Positions 52,825 through 62,553 are shown, counted from the first letter of the stretch. The stretch is 64,000 nt of DNA from Phycisphaerales bacterium (GCA_905339235.1 CAJPFG010000002.1:1-64000), one strand, 5' to 3'. Numbers and translations are program-made. The notes: generated from the letters alone by a model not told the origin.

Positions 52825-53933
52825 GGCGGGGCGGCGCGAAGGGGCGTGCGGGGCGGGGGCCGCGTGCGGCGGCGATGGCCGCGGCGGTGACGGAGTGGTT
52901 CCGCGCGAATCGGCGCGAGTTGCCCTGGCGGGAGGTAGACAGAAGGACCGGACGGCGCGATCCGTATCGCTCGCTGGTGAGCGAGTTCATGCTCCAGCAG
53001 ACGCAGGTTTCGCGGGTGATCGAGCGGTTTGGGCGGTTCATCGAGCGATTTCCGGACGTGGGGGCGCTGGCCGCGGCGAATGAGGAGGACGTGCTCGCGG
53101 CGTGGGCGGGGCTGGGGTATTACCGGCGGGCGCGGCTGCTGCACGCGGCGGCGCGGGAGATCGTGGCGCGGTTCGGGGGGCGGGTGCCCGAGGACGTGGA
53201 GGATTTGCGGACGCTGCCGGGGGTGGGGAGGTACACGGCGGGCGCGATGGCGTCGATGGTGTTCGGGCGCGCCGAGCCGCTGGTGGACGGGAATGTCGTG
53301 CGGGTGGTGCTGCGCGTGGAGGGGTGGGAGGGGGCCGCGGATGACCGCGGGGCGGTGGGCGCGGTGTGGGCGCGGGCGGAGGAACTGGTGCGGGCGAGCG
53401 AATCGCCGGGGGAGTTCAACGAGGGGTTGATGGAGGTGGGCGCGACGGTGTGTGGGCCGGGTGCGGCCAGGTGCGGGGAGTGTCCGCTGGCGAGGATGTG
53501 CGTGGCGCGGCGGCTGGGGGTGCAGGGTTCGATTCCGCGGGCGAAAAAGGCCGCGGTGAGGCGGAGGGTGGTGCACTGGTGCGCGCTGGTGCGAGACGGG
53601 CGGGGGCGAGTGCTGCTGGAGCGGGCGCCGGCTGGGGCGTTGTGGGCGGGGCTATGGCGGCTGCCGACGTGGGAGGGATCGCGGGTGACCGGGGCGGAGC
53701 TTGGCGCGAGGCTGGGAGTTGGTGCGCTGGAGTTCGCGGGAGAGGTAAAGAGGCAACTCTCGCATCGCACGGTGCGGTTGCGGTTGTTTCGTGGGACGAG
53801 TGGGGTGCGCGCGGTAACGGGGCGGAAGTGGGTAAGGGTTACAGATCTGGAGCGGGTGGGAGTTTCGAATGCGCACCTGGCGGCGATCGCGTTGGCGATG
53901 ACCGCGGGCGGGAGCGATGGAAAAACCGATTGA
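52821..53933 (+). CDS. mutY: Adenine DNA glycosylase MutY
   Basis: This 370-residue enzyme starts at a GTG that overlaps the previous stop (GTGA). It removes adenine mispaired with 8-oxoguanine in base-excision repair. The catalytic Glu55 lies in SEFMLQQTQV, the helix-hairpin-helix reads LPGVGRYTAGA (132-142), and the catalytic Asp156 lies in VDGNVVRV. Cysteines 211, 218, 221 and 227 (spacing 6, 2, 5) hold the iron-sulfur cluster. The C-terminal NUDIX-like domain (RGRVLLERAPAGALWAGLWRLP in parts: VLLERAPAGALWAGLW) recognises the oxidised guanine. All key residues are present. Confidence 0.95.
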   Translation: MRRGGAKGRAGRGPRAAAMAAAVTEWFRANRRELPWREVDRRTGRRDPYRSLVSEFMLQQTQVSRVIERFGRFIERFPDVGALAAANEEDVLAAWAGLGYYRRARLLHAAAREIVARFGGRVPEDVEDLRTLPGVGRYTAGAMASMVFGRAEPLVDGNVVRVVLRVEGWEGAADDRGAVGAVWARAEELVRASESPGEFNEGLMEVGATVCGPGAARCGECPLARMCVARRLGVQGSIPRAKKAAVRRRVVHWCALVRDGRGRVLLERAPAGALWAGLWRLPTWEGSRVTGAELGARLGVGALEFAGEVKRQLSHRTVRLRLFRGTSGVRAVTGRKWVRVTDLERVGVSNAHLAAIALAMTAGGSDGKTD

Positions 53934-54082
53934 AGGGCTTGCCGGCGTGGCCGCGCGGTGCGCTCGGCGCACGGTTGGTGCGGCGCACATGCTGGCGGGA
54001 CCATGCCGTTGCGGTCTGATTTGCGGAAGGCATCGAGGCACGCGGCATCGAGGCATCAAGGTCGGGACGCGGGTACCGAATG

Positions 54083-54112
54083 AAAAGCCCCCGGGGCGCG
54101 GGCCCCGGGGGC
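54083..54112 (-). terminator. Terminator for the 54131 gene
   Basis: On the minus strand GCCCCCGGGG and CCCCGGGGGC pair around a six-base loop and are followed by TTTT. It lies 18 bases past the stop at 54131. Confidence 0.75.
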
Positions 54113-54130
54113 GTGGTTTGCGATCAGTGA

Positions 54131-57100
54131 TCAGCACATATTGACGAGTTGCTCGGAGAACTCGACATCGAAGCCGTTTTCCGCGCCGTCGCCGTTGATG
54201 TCGGCGGTGGGGAGGCAGAAGTTGGAGAAGTCGCCGTTGACGGCCTCTTCGGTCGCTTGGACGTCGAAGCCGTTGATGGCGCCGTCGCAGTTGGCGTCGG
54301 CGAAGTCGCAGGGGTTGGAGGCCGGGGGCAGGGCGATGCGGATGAGGGCCTGGCCGCGGTCGGTGTCGGTGGCGCCGCAGTTGGCGGAGGCGGCGTCGCG
54401 GAGGCGGACGACGATGTAGAAGTCGGTGTCGGTCATGAAGCAGCGGTCGTCGATGAAGGTGCGGATGTAGTAGCCGTCGTCGAACTGGCCGTTGTTGTCG
54501 AGATCGACGGGATCATTTTCGCGGAGGAGGACGGAGGAGTTGTTGAAGACGATGACGGCGTTGGCGAGCCCGTCCGCGGCGTTGGTGGTGCCGCCGACGA
54601 CGAATCGGCCGGCGTTGTTGGAGGCCATCACGAAGAAGCCGTTGGCGAAGGGGGCATCGTCGAAGAGTTCGGTTGCGCCCTCGTGGATGGGGTCGTCGCC
54701 CCGGGCGATCACGTCGCCGTTGCGGACGACCCAGTCCTGGTTGTCGGCGTTGTCGCCGCGGACGAACCACGTCCCGTCGGATTCCATGCGGTTGGCGAAG
54801 ACCGAGGAAACGAGCGAAGTGAAGGTGGAGTTGGGGATGGTGAAGCCTTCCTGGATACGCACCTGACCGGAGACGACGACGGCGGTGTCGGAGGTGGTCG
54901 GCTCACCGGTGAGCGACCCGTCGAGGCAGTAGGCGGAGTGATCGGAGTTGAAGAAGATTCCGAGTTGTGCGGAGCCGTTGGAGACGTCGTTGATGGCCAC
55001 CGTTCCGGAGCCGTCGAGCGTGGTGACCAAGGTGGTCTGCTCCTGGGTGACGGTGGTCGCGCCGCTGTCCTTGAACGTGAACTCATCGGTGGTAGTGGTG
55101 AGGCCGGTGATGTTGTGGAGGAAGGCGACGGAGCCGTCCGCGGCGAGGGAGGCCGAGCCGCGGATGGTGCCGAAGGCCAGGCCGCCGGTCTGCCCGGGAG
55201 CGGTGGCGCCTTCCTGTGAGATGTTGGTGAAGGTGCCGTTGGTTTCGCCGCGGTTGACGTACCCGTCGGAGGTGGTGGGGTTGTCGTCGAGGCCGGAGAA
55301 TACGAACTGTCCGGCGTTGTTGATGTCGTACACGGCGTCGAAACTGCCGGTGTGCGGCTGGAAGGCGGGGAGCGGCGTGACGCCCTCCTGCACAACGACG
55401 GTGGACGTGCCGTTGTCCGTGAGCAGGAGCACCTGATCCTGCGTGGTGACAGCGATGTCGGTATCCCAGGCCTGGATCCACTTGGATCCGTCGGGGCTGC
55501 GAACCGGGACGCCGACAGTGATTCCGGTGCCGAAGCGGGCGCCGCCGAGCCCAGGGACGAGCGAGGAACTGCTCGCGGCGATGGTGGAGAAGATGCCCTT
55601 GGCATCGGCGGTGGCGGGCGGAGTGCCCTGCACCTGCGTGTTCTCGGAGGCGGTGTCGTTGCCGCCGATGGGGTCGGAAGTGGTCGTGGAGACCTGGGCC
55701 GTGATGGTGAGAGTGCCCTGGGAGTCGGCGGTGGCGTCGATGGTGAGCGTCGCGGTGCCGCCGTTGCCGATCGAGCCGGCGTTGAGCGTCAGGTTGCTGC
55801 CCACGGGCGTGAGGGGCGGGTTGGAGGAGATGAAGGTGACTCCCTCGGGGAGCGTGACCACCAGGGTGGTGTTCTCGGCGCTCTCGGGGCCGTTGTTGGT
55901 GACGACCACGGAGTAGTTGAGCGTTCCGCCCACGCCGACGGCGCAGTCGGCGGGATCGGTGATGCTGACGCCCAGATCGGCGAGCGGAGCGCGGACCGTG
56001 GTGGTGGCGGAGCCGGAGTTGTTGTTGGGGTTATTGTCCTGCGATGTGCTGGAAACGCTCGCGGTGTTCTGGTATTGGCCGAGCGTGTCGGTGTGCACGA
56101 CGATGTTGAAGACGCGGGTGTCGTTGGCGGTGAGGTCGCCGATGGTGGCGTTGACCTGGGTGCCGTCGAACGTCGCGCCGCCGTCCACGCTGACAAAGGT
56201 CATGCCCGCGGGGATGGGGTCGGTCATCGCGACCCCGGTCGCGAGTTCTGGGCCGTTGTTCCGGACCGTCACGGTGTAGGTGATGTCGCCGCCGGGCGGA
56301 ATGACCAGCGTGGAGGGGTTGCTGACCTTGGAGACGGCGACATCGGCGCCGGTGGGTGGAATGAAGAGCCCGGGCGTCCAGGCGCCGCCGGAGAAAATGC
56401 CGTTGGTTCCGGTGTAGGGAAGGGCGAGATTCGCTTCAAAGGTCGCGGACCCGAGATTCCACACGTACGCGCCCTGGGAGGGAACGTCGTTGACGAGGTA
56501 GAGTTTTCCGCCGCCGGAGGCGAGGCCATCGATGTCGGCATCGGCGACGCCCGCGGGCGTGTTGGGGTAGTCGGCGAGTTCGATGAACGTGGGAGCGCTG
56601 AGGGGCTTGTTGATGCGGTACAGGCCGCGCCCGCCGGGGAGGAGCGTGGTGGACGTGCTGTCGTTGGTGCCGAAGAAGGAGTCGGTGGCGGTGTCGTAGT
56701 CGAAGCCGCCGAAGTCCTGGGCGGTGGCGGCAAAGACGATGGTTGCGGCGCCGGTGTTGATATCCAGTTCGTAGAAGCCGCCCGAACCGCGGGCGTAGAG
56801 TTTTTGATCGACGCTGTCGTAAGCCAGGCCGGTAGGCGCGGTGCCGGTCGTGGTGCCGATGAGAATGGGGACCAGGGGATTGTTCAGGTCGTACACGGCC
56901 TTGTAGAGCGTCGAGCCGTTGTTCCAGTAGAGGATCTGATTGACTTCGTCGGCGGCGACGCCCCAGAGGTTCCCGGAGGTCGCGGTGCCGGTGACCAGCA
57001 TTCGCGGAGCGACGACGCCGGTGACGTCGACCAGCCAGATGGTTCGATCCGGTGATGTCTGGTCATTTCCGACGGTGAGTTGGGCCAGAGCGGATTGAAT

Positions 57101-57154
57101 ACCGAAGCACGAGCCCGCCAGCGCGGCGAGCGACAACGCGATGCGCCTCTTCAT
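54131..57154 (-). CDS. Large secreted DUF11 protein with divergent dockerin-like tag
   Basis: GAGAGGT before the ATG at 57154 fixes the start, giving 1007 residues with a signal peptide cut near residue 25 (ALA-QLTVG). The N-terminal 260 residues form a propeller-like domain (WLVDVTGVV, GVAADEVNQILYW). Two or three DUF11 Ig-like domains follow, with YTVTVRNNGPELATGV and YSVVVTNNGPESAENT. The next 400 residues are the unnamed domain shared with 34121 and 57300. The tag at 949-1007 is the most divergent intact one: it starts CDFADANCDGAINGFD and ends SEQLVNMC. It is a full-length paralogue of the next gene. Confidence 0.86.
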   Translation of the reverse strand: MKRRIALSLAALAGSCFGIQSALAQLTVGNDQTSPDRTIWLVDVTGVVAPRMLVTGTATSGNLWGVAADEVNQILYWNNGSTLYKAVYDLNNPLVPILIGTTTGTAPTGLAYDSVDQKLYARGSGGFYELDINTGAATIVFAATAQDFGGFDYDTATDSFFGTNDSTSTTLLPGGRGLYRINKPLSAPTFIELADYPNTPAGVADADIDGLASGGGKLYLVNDVPSQGAYVWNLGSATFEANLALPYTGTNGIFSGGAWTPGLFIPPTGADVAVSKVSNPSTLVIPPGGDITYTVTVRNNGPELATGVAMTDPIPAGMTFVSVDGGATFDGTQVNATIGDLTANDTRVFNIVVHTDTLGQYQNTASVSSTSQDNNPNNNSGSATTTVRAPLADLGVSITDPADCAVGVGGTLNYSVVVTNNGPESAENTTLVVTLPEGVTFISSNPPLTPVGSNLTLNAGSIGNGGTATLTIDATADSQGTLTITAQVSTTTSDPIGGNDTASENTQVQGTPPATADAKGIFSTIAASSSSLVPGLGGARFGTGITVGVPVRSPDGSKWIQAWDTDIAVTTQDQVLLLTDNGTSTVVVQEGVTPLPAFQPHTGSFDAVYDINNAGQFVFSGLDDNPTTSDGYVNRGETNGTFTNISQEGATAPGQTGGLAFGTIRGSASLAADGSVAFLHNITGLTTTTDEFTFKDSGATTVTQEQTTLVTTLDGSGTVAINDVSNGSAQLGIFFNSDHSAYCLDGSLTGEPTTSDTAVVVSGQVRIQEGFTIPNSTFTSLVSSVFANRMESDGTWFVRGDNADNQDWVVRNGDVIARGDDPIHEGATELFDDAPFANGFFVMASNNAGRFVVGGTTNAADGLANAVIVFNNSSVLLRENDPVDLDNNGQFDDGYYIRTFIDDRCFMTDTDFYIVVRLRDAASANCGATDTDRGQALIRIALPPASNPCDFADANCDGAINGFDVQATEEAVNGDFSNFCLPTADINGDGAENGFDVEFSEQLVNMC

Positions 57155-57229
57155 GTGTGCACCTCTCTCAACGAAGACAGTGATACCTCGCGACAGGGCT
57201 TCAACCCTGCGAGCCACCCCTATGGCGCG

Positions 57230-57257
57230 AGTGTACCGGAATTCCCCGAATCCTCAA
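57230..57257 (-). promoter_or_regulatory. Possible promoter of the 54131 gene
   Basis: On the minus strand TTGAGG and TACACT are separated by 16 bases, about 76 bases before the start codon. Each box matches the consensus at four positions. Confidence 0.35.
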
Positions 57258-57299
57258 GGCAAAAACCGCCGGGGAACCCTGGGTGCGGCGAATACGGGC

Positions 57300-60293
57300 T
57301 TAGACGCAAGGCTCGCCGTTGACCCGCTGCTCCTGAGTCTCGATATCGAATCCGTTTTCGGCGCCGTCATTGTTTAGGTCGGCGGTGGACTGGCAGAAGT
57401 TGGAATAATCTCCGTTGACCGCCTGTTCGGTGGCCTCGATGTCGAAGCCGTTGACCGAGCCGTCGCAGTTGACGTCGGGATCGCAGGTCAAAGTCAGGGG
57501 TATGCGGAGCAGCGCCTGGCCGAGATCGAGGTCTTCGCCCGCGCATCGCGCGGCGTCGCCGGACCGCAGGCGGACGAGCACGAAAAGGGTCTGATCGTCC
57601 GCGAGGAAGGCGCTGTAGGGCTCGAACGAGCGGATGTAGAGGTCCTCGAGGAACGCGCCGTCGGCGTTGAGGTCCACGGGATCATTCTCTCTCGCGACGA
57701 TGCGCTCGCCGCTGAGAACGATGACCTCGTCCGCGAGCGGGTCGGAGTTGTCGGTGGCCCCACCGATGACGAAGTCGCCGACCTGGTTGCTGCGCGCGAG
57801 GAAGAACGTGCGCGGGTTGACCCAGTCGCGCCAGTGCTCTGAGGAGCCGGGGATGATCTCCTCGCCCGTCTTGGCGATCACGGTGCTGTTGCGCAGGACC
57901 CAGTCCTGGGAGTCGGCGTTGGAGCCAATGGCGAACCAGGAGCCGTCGGGCTCCATGGAAACCGCCGCGACGGGCGCGCCGGAGGCGAGAGGTGAGGTGA
58001 AGGGCGTGGAGGGAAGCGGCACGCCTTCCTGCGCGGCGACAAAATTGTCGATCACGAGCACGCGGTCGAAGGGCGCGGCGTCCGCGACGGACGCGAGCGC
58101 GATGGTGTTGGACCCGTAGGTGTCGGAGGCGAAGGCCGCGGGGCCGGTGAGGGCGAAGTCGGCATACGCGAAGAAGTTCCCATCGCGCTGGCCGAAGGGC
58201 GCGCTCATCCCCTTGCGTGCGAGCAGCGAGAAGCCGTTATCGGCAAAGAGAGCAAGGTCGTCGGCCGGGGTGACGCCCGCGCCGGTAAGAGAAGCGCCAA
58301 AGAGGACGCGCCCGTCGTAGGTGATGCGGGGCGCCGCGCGCATCGGGCCGTAGTTCGCGCCGCCGCCGATGGCGGGAACGGGATTGCCCTCCTGCATGAC
58401 GAGATTGAAAGCGGAGCCATTCCACACGACGACGAATGCATCGTCGTTGGTGTTGGGGCGGCTGTCGATGCCGGACATGGCCCAGCGGCCGGAGTCGTTG
58501 ATCGAGAGGACCGGGTCAAACAGGAATGGCCGGAACGATCCGGCCGGATTGGTGGGGAGCAGGGGAAACGTGTTTTCCCGCGCGACCACGGTGACGCCCG
58601 CGGGGCCGCCGATCAGCACCACCGCGTCGATGGCGACGGAAGCGTCGGTGTCGGCGAGCATGATCCAGCGGGCGCCGCTCTCGCTCTTGAAAGGCGCGGC
58701 CAGTCCCCCGGTCGTAAACCGAATGCCGCCCTGCCCCGGGACCAGCGACGTCGGATGGCCCGCGAGAGTGGAGAGGATTCCCTGCGCGGCGGCGCTGGTC
58801 GGGGTCGGAGCGCCGATGCGGGTTCCTTGCGTGGACGCGCTGTTGTTGACGTTGGGGTCCTCCGTGTCGGATTGGGCCACGGCCGTGACGACCATGAAGC
58901 CGGGCTGGTTCGCGGCGCAGTCGAGGTCAACCTGCACGTCGTCGTTCACGGCCATCGCGCCGATGTTCACGGTCAGCCGCTGGTTCACGAGGGGGAACGG
59001 AGGCTGCGAGCCCAGGAACGTCGCGGTGGCGGGTGGGAAGATCTCGAGGACCGCGTTCTCGGCGGGCTCGGGGCCGAGGTTCCGCGCGTGGACCACGTAG
59101 CGCGCGGTCTGGCCGATGGTGAGCGTGCAATCAGGGGGCGGCGCCACGGAGACAAAGAGATCGGCCTGCACATTCCGCACCGTGGTGGACGCCTGCGACT
59201 GGTTGTTCTGCGTCACGGAGTCCGCGGTGGAACTGGTGACGGAGGCGTTGGAGTTCAGGTTCGTGGGGTTGGCGGTCCGGATGACGACTTGATACTCGCG
59301 CTGTTCGCCATTGGCGAGTGTGCCCAGCGACGCGGTGACCACGCCGCCGGTGTGCAAGAGCGGAGGATCGGCCGAGAGAAACGTGATTCCGCCGGGAAGA
59401 TTGTGGGTCAGGGAAACGCTCTCCGCCGGGTCGGGCCCGAGGTTGTCGATCGTGAGCGTGTACGTGAGGTCTCCCCCCGGCGGCACGACCGGATCGGGGT
59501 CGTCGGTCAGCGTGATACTGAGGTCCGCGTGCGGAGGTGTTCCCAGCAGGTTGGGGGCCCACGTTCCCCCCGCGGTCGCGGCGTTGGTGGATGTGAAGGG
59601 CGATGGAAGCGCGGCCATGTACTGGTTGGTCATCAAGTTGTATCGATAGATGCCCTGCGGGGGCGCGTCGTTCACCAGATAGACGATGCCATCGCCCACC
59701 GCGAGCCCGTCGATGTCGATTTCGCCCGACGGGTAGATGCTCACGAGTTGAAAGGTCGGGGCGGTGAGTGGCTTGAGGATGCGATACAGGCCGCGGCCGG
59801 GGACGACCGTGGTGGCGATGCTGTCGTTGGCGACGTAAAAGACGTCGTTGGCGGAGTCGTAGTCGAACGCGCCGAAGTCCTGGGCGGTGGCCGCGAAGAC
59901 CTGCGTGCAGACGGCGGTGGAAACGTCGATCTGGTACAGCCCGCCCGAAGAGCGGCCGTAGAGCCGTGAAAGGGAGGAGTCGAAGGCCAGGCCGGTGATG
60001 AACGTGACGCCGGAGAACGCGCCAATGTTCTGGGGAGTGAGCGGGCCGGTGGAGGTGTACGGCGCCCTGAAGAGGGAAGAGCCGTTGGTCCAGTACAGGA
60101 CGCGGCCGGATTCGTCGGCGGCCAGCCCATAGCAGATCGCGGGGGAGCCGGTGACGAGGGCGCGGTTCGGGAGCGAGCCGGAGACATCCACCAGCCAGAT
60201 CGTGGGGGTGGCCTGGTCGTTGCCGACGACCAGTTGCGCGGCGGCGCGGGGCGCAAGTACAGCAAGGGACAGCAGAAGCATCCACCGGTTCAT
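57300..60293 (-). CDS. Large secreted DUF11 protein with dockerin-like tag
   Basis: This 997-residue protein has a signal peptide cut near residue 19 (AAA-QLVVG). Its architecture is the same as the preceding gene: a propeller-like N-terminus (IWLVDVSGSLPN, GLAADESGRVLYW), DUF11 domains (YTLTIDNLGPDPAESV and YVVHARNLGPEPAENA), the long unnamed domain ending in IVARENDPVDLNADG, and the tag at 937-997. The two proteins align along their whole length but differ a good deal, so the duplication is not recent. The tag here is the common form ending VNGEPCV. GGAGG lies about nine bases before the ATG. Confidence 0.87.
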   Translation of the reverse strand: MNRWMLLLSLAVLAPRAAAQLVVGNDQATPTIWLVDVSGSLPNRALVTGSPAICYGLAADESGRVLYWTNGSSLFRAPYTSTGPLTPQNIGAFSGVTFITGLAFDSSLSRLYGRSSGGLYQIDVSTAVCTQVFAATAQDFGAFDYDSANDVFYVANDSIATTVVPGRGLYRILKPLTAPTFQLVSIYPSGEIDIDGLAVGDGIVYLVNDAPPQGIYRYNLMTNQYMAALPSPFTSTNAATAGGTWAPNLLGTPPHADLSITLTDDPDPVVPPGGDLTYTLTIDNLGPDPAESVSLTHNLPGGITFLSADPPLLHTGGVVTASLGTLANGEQREYQVVIRTANPTNLNSNASVTSSTADSVTQNNQSQASTTVRNVQADLFVSVAPPPDCTLTIGQTARYVVHARNLGPEPAENAVLEIFPPATATFLGSQPPFPLVNQRLTVNIGAMAVNDDVQVDLDCAANQPGFMVVTAVAQSDTEDPNVNNSASTQGTRIGAPTPTSAAAQGILSTLAGHPTSLVPGQGGIRFTTGGLAAPFKSESGARWIMLADTDASVAIDAVVLIGGPAGVTVVARENTFPLLPTNPAGSFRPFLFDPVLSINDSGRWAMSGIDSRPNTNDDAFVVVWNGSAFNLVMQEGNPVPAIGGGANYGPMRAAPRITYDGRVLFGASLTGAGVTPADDLALFADNGFSLLARKGMSAPFGQRDGNFFAYADFALTGPAAFASDTYGSNTIALASVADAAPFDRVLVIDNFVAAQEGVPLPSTPFTSPLASGAPVAAVSMEPDGSWFAIGSNADSQDWVLRNSTVIAKTGEEIIPGSSEHWRDWVNPRTFFLARSNQVGDFVIGGATDNSDPLADEVIVLSGERIVARENDPVDLNADGAFLEDLYIRSFEPYSAFLADDQTLFVLVRLRSGDAARCAGEDLDLGQALLRIPLTLTCDPDVNCDGSVNGFDIEATEQAVNGDYSNFCQSTADLNNDGAENGFDIETQEQRVNGEPCV

Positions 60294-60351
60294 GAAAACC
60301 CTCCGTCGAACGCCAGCCCTGCCCCCGCGAAGGTAGCCCCGCCGCGCGGAC

Positions 60352-60380
60352 AGTATAAAGAAGTAGGGCCGAAGTTGGAA
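60352..60380 (-). promoter_or_regulatory. Possible promoter of the 57300 gene
   Basis: On the minus strand TATACT lies 17 bases after TTCCAA and about 60 bases before the start codon. The -10 box is good; the -35 box is weak. Confidence 0.3.
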
Positions 60381-60407
60381 GGAAGGAGTTGGGTGGCGGG
60401 GAACGGA

Positions 60408-60435
60408 TTGACCGTTGGGGAGCGTTCGCTATCAT
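60408..60435 (+). promoter_or_regulatory. Promoter of the tRNA-Thr/tuf operon
   Basis: TTGACC (60408-60413) and TATCAT (60430-60435) are separated by 16 bases, and each matches the sigma-70 consensus at five of six positions. The site lies about 73 bases before tRNA-Thr and could drive tuf and the genes after it. Confidence 0.55.
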
Positions 60436-60508
60436 CCCCTCCCGCGCAGGCGGTGCGTTCTCGCGGGGACTGTTCGGGGGCGGCGGCGCCCGCGGGTGGG
60501 CTGGTTCC

Positions 60509-60580
<72 letters not shown>

Positions 60581-60788
60581 TTGAGGTAGTCGAATGGGCG
60601 TCAGGTTTCGCGTCGTCAGAGGTTCTGACGGCTGACGGCCTGAAGCCCGGGCGACTGCTTCGTCCTCGCCTTTGGCAAGCGGGGAGCCTTGTCGTGCGTG
60701 TTCGCAACGCTGGTCTGGTGGAGGCGCATGGGAGCCCCGCCCCAGACCTTCTAGTTGGGTATCCCGAATCTGGTTGGAGGCATCTCCC

Positions 60789-61991
60789 ATGGCGAAGGGC
60801 GTATTCAGCAGGACCAAACCCCACGTGAACGTCGGCACCATCGGTCACATCGACCATGGAAAATCGACCCTGACGGCCGCGATGTCGGCCCGTTCCGCGG
60901 CCCGATTCGGCGGAGTCATCAAGTCGTACGCGGATATCACCAAGGGCGGCACGGTTCGTGACGCCAACAAGACCGTGACGATCGCCTCGTCGCACACGGA
61001 ATACGAGACCACCAAGCGGCACTACGCCCACGTGGACTGCCCGGGCCACGCCGACTTTGTGAAGAACATGATCACCGGCGCCGCCCAGATGGACGGGGCG
61101 ATCCTCGTGGTGTCGGCCGCGGACGGCCCGATGCCGCAGACCCGCGAGCACGTGCTGCTGGCGCGTCAGGTTGGTGTGCCGTACATCGTGGTGTTCCTCA
61201 ACAAGGTGGACCTGGTGGACGACCCGGAACTGCTCGACCTGGTCGAACTCGAAGTCCGCGAACTTCTGAAGAAGTACGGCTTCCCGGGCGACACCACTCC
61301 GGTGATCCGCGGGCAGAGCAAGGCCGCGGTGGAGAACCCCAAGGACGACAAGATCTGCAAGCCGATCGACGACCTGTTCGATGCCATTGACTCGTTCATC
61401 CCCGAGCCCACCCGCGAGATGGACAAGCCCTTCCTGATGAGCGTGGAAGACGTCTTCTCGATCAAGGGCCGCGGCACGGTGGCCACGGGCCGCATCGACC
61501 GCGGCATGGTCAAGGTCGGCGACACGGTCGAGGTGGTGGGTCTCAAGACCGAGAAGAAGTCCACGGTGGTGACGGGCGTGGAAATGTTCCAGAAGACCCT
61601 CGACAGCGGACAGGCCGGCGACAACGTCGGGTGTCTGCTGCGTGGCGTTGAAAAAGAAGACATCGAGCGAGGGCAGGTGCTGTGCAAGCCCAACTCGATC
61701 CAGCCCCACACGAAGTTCAAGGGCGAGATCTACGTGCTGACCAAGGAAGAGGGCGGGCGTCACACCCCGTTCTTCTCCGGGTACCGCCCCCAGTTCTACT
61801 TCCGGACGACGGACGTGACCGGGACGACCAAACTGCTGGGCGGGGCCGAGATGTGCATGCCCGGCGACAACATCCAGATGGAAGTGGACCTGATGGGCAA
61901 GCCCGTGGCCATGGAAAAGGGCCTGCGGTTCGCCGTGCGTGAGGGCGGCCGGACCATCGGGTCGGGCGTCGTGACCGAGATCCTGGAGTAA
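60789..61991 (+). CDS. tuf: Elongation factor Tu with unusual switch I
   Basis: This 400-residue GTPase brings aminoacyl-tRNA to the ribosome. GGAGG eight bases before the ATG fixes the start. The G1 loop is GHIDHGKST (19-27), G3 is DCPGH (83-87) and G4 is NKVD. Domains 2 and 3 are complete, ending [11 protein letters not shown]. The usual effector sequence RGITI of switch I reads KTVTI (61-65), and the segment before it (GGTVRDAN) is also unlike the usual PEEKA. The threonine that binds magnesium (Thr64) is kept. No second tuf is visible. A GAAA-loop terminator follows at 62047. Confidence 0.97.
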   Translation: MAKGVFSRTKPHVNVGTIGHIDHGKSTLTAAMSARSAARFGGVIKSYADITKGGTVRDANKTVTIASSHTEYETTKRHYAHVDCPGHADFVKNMITGAAQMDGAILVVSAADGPMPQTREHVLLARQVGVPYIVVFLNKVDLVDDPELLDLVELEVRELLKKYGFPGDTTPVIRGQSKAAVENPKDDKICKPIDDLFDAIDSFIPEPTREMDKPFLMSVEDVFSIKGRGTVATGRIDRGMVKVGDTVEVVGLKTEKKSTVVTGVEMFQKTLDSGQAGDNVGCLLRGVEKEDIERGQVLCKPNSIQPHTKFKGEIYVLTKEEGGRHTPFFSGYRPQFYFRTTDVTGTTKLLGGAEMCMPGDNIQMEVDLMGKPVAMEKGLRFAVREGGRTIGSGVVTEILE

Positions 61992-62046
61992 GGAAGCGGG
62001 GTAGGTCCCGAACCCGGGACCGGCAACCCGCCTAAAGTGAGATACA

Positions 62047-62080
62047 CCGTCCGGGCCGAAAGGTCCGGACGGCGGTTTCT
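62047..62080 (+). terminator. Terminator-like hairpin after tuf
   Basis: CCGTCCGGGCC and GGTCCGGACGG form an 11-base stem, with one G-T pair, capped by a GAAA tetraloop and followed by CGGTTTCT. The weak T run suggests partial termination within the operon. Confidence 0.6.
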
Positions 62081-62216
62081 ACGGACCGCGTGGTCTGGGC
62101 GCCCCGGGTGGGGGCGGCGCGCGGAAGGGGCGGGGCCCCGATTCCGAACGTTTCACGGACGGGGAGTCTTCCCCGGTGTTCGCGGGCCCGAGGGGGTCCG
62201 AAAGGGTGGTTCGGTC

Positions 62217-62399
62217 ATGGCGAAGAAGAAAGCGGCCGCGCGTGAGTTCCTTTGGCTTCAGTGCTCCGAGTGCGGAGACTTGAACTATCGCACGTGCGTC
62301 AACACCAAGGGCGGGATGCCCGAGGGTCTCAAGGAAGGGCTGATGAAGTACTCGCCGCGGCTGCGCAAGCACACCCGGCACAAGGTGAAGCGCAAGTAA
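62217..62399 (+). CDS. rpmG: Ribosomal protein bL33
   Basis: This 60-residue large-subunit protein has the closing [15 protein letters not shown] typical of bL33. The first zinc-binding pair is present (CSEC), but the second pair, normally CPRC in this same motif, is replaced by SPRL, so it probably does not hold zinc. The start MAKKKAAAR is set by length; AAAGGG lies upstream. Its place between tuf and secE is the conserved one. Confidence 0.92.
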   Translation: MAKKKAAAREFLWLQCSECGDLNYRTCVNTKGGMPEGLKEGLMKYSPRLRKHTRHKVKRK

Positions 62400-62480
62400 G
62401 CGTGAGGGCGTGCGTGTCGGCCGCGGGTGGAGAACGGATCGGAGTGATCGAACGTGTCGGCAGCGAATGGCAACAAACCT

Positions 62481-62553
62481 ACGGCGGTAGCTCAACTGGT
62501 AGAGCAGCGGATTCCAAATCCGCAGGTTGCGGGTTCAAGTCCCTCCCGCCGTG
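62481..62553 (+). tRNA. tRNA-Trp (CCA anticodon)
   Basis: ACGGCGG and CCGCCGT form the acceptor stem, the anticodon stem GCGGA/TCCGC encloses TTCCAAA, and the T loop is TTCAAGT. The T stem has one mismatch. Discriminator base G fits tRNA-Trp. The position before secE is conserved in many bacteria. Confidence 0.95.

Noticed and set aside
450..60293. PEP-CTERM/exosortase or type IX sorting signals
   Set aside because: No tagged protein ends in a PEP motif, hydrophobic helix and basic tail, or in a type IX sorting domain, and no exosortase, sortase or Por gene is present.
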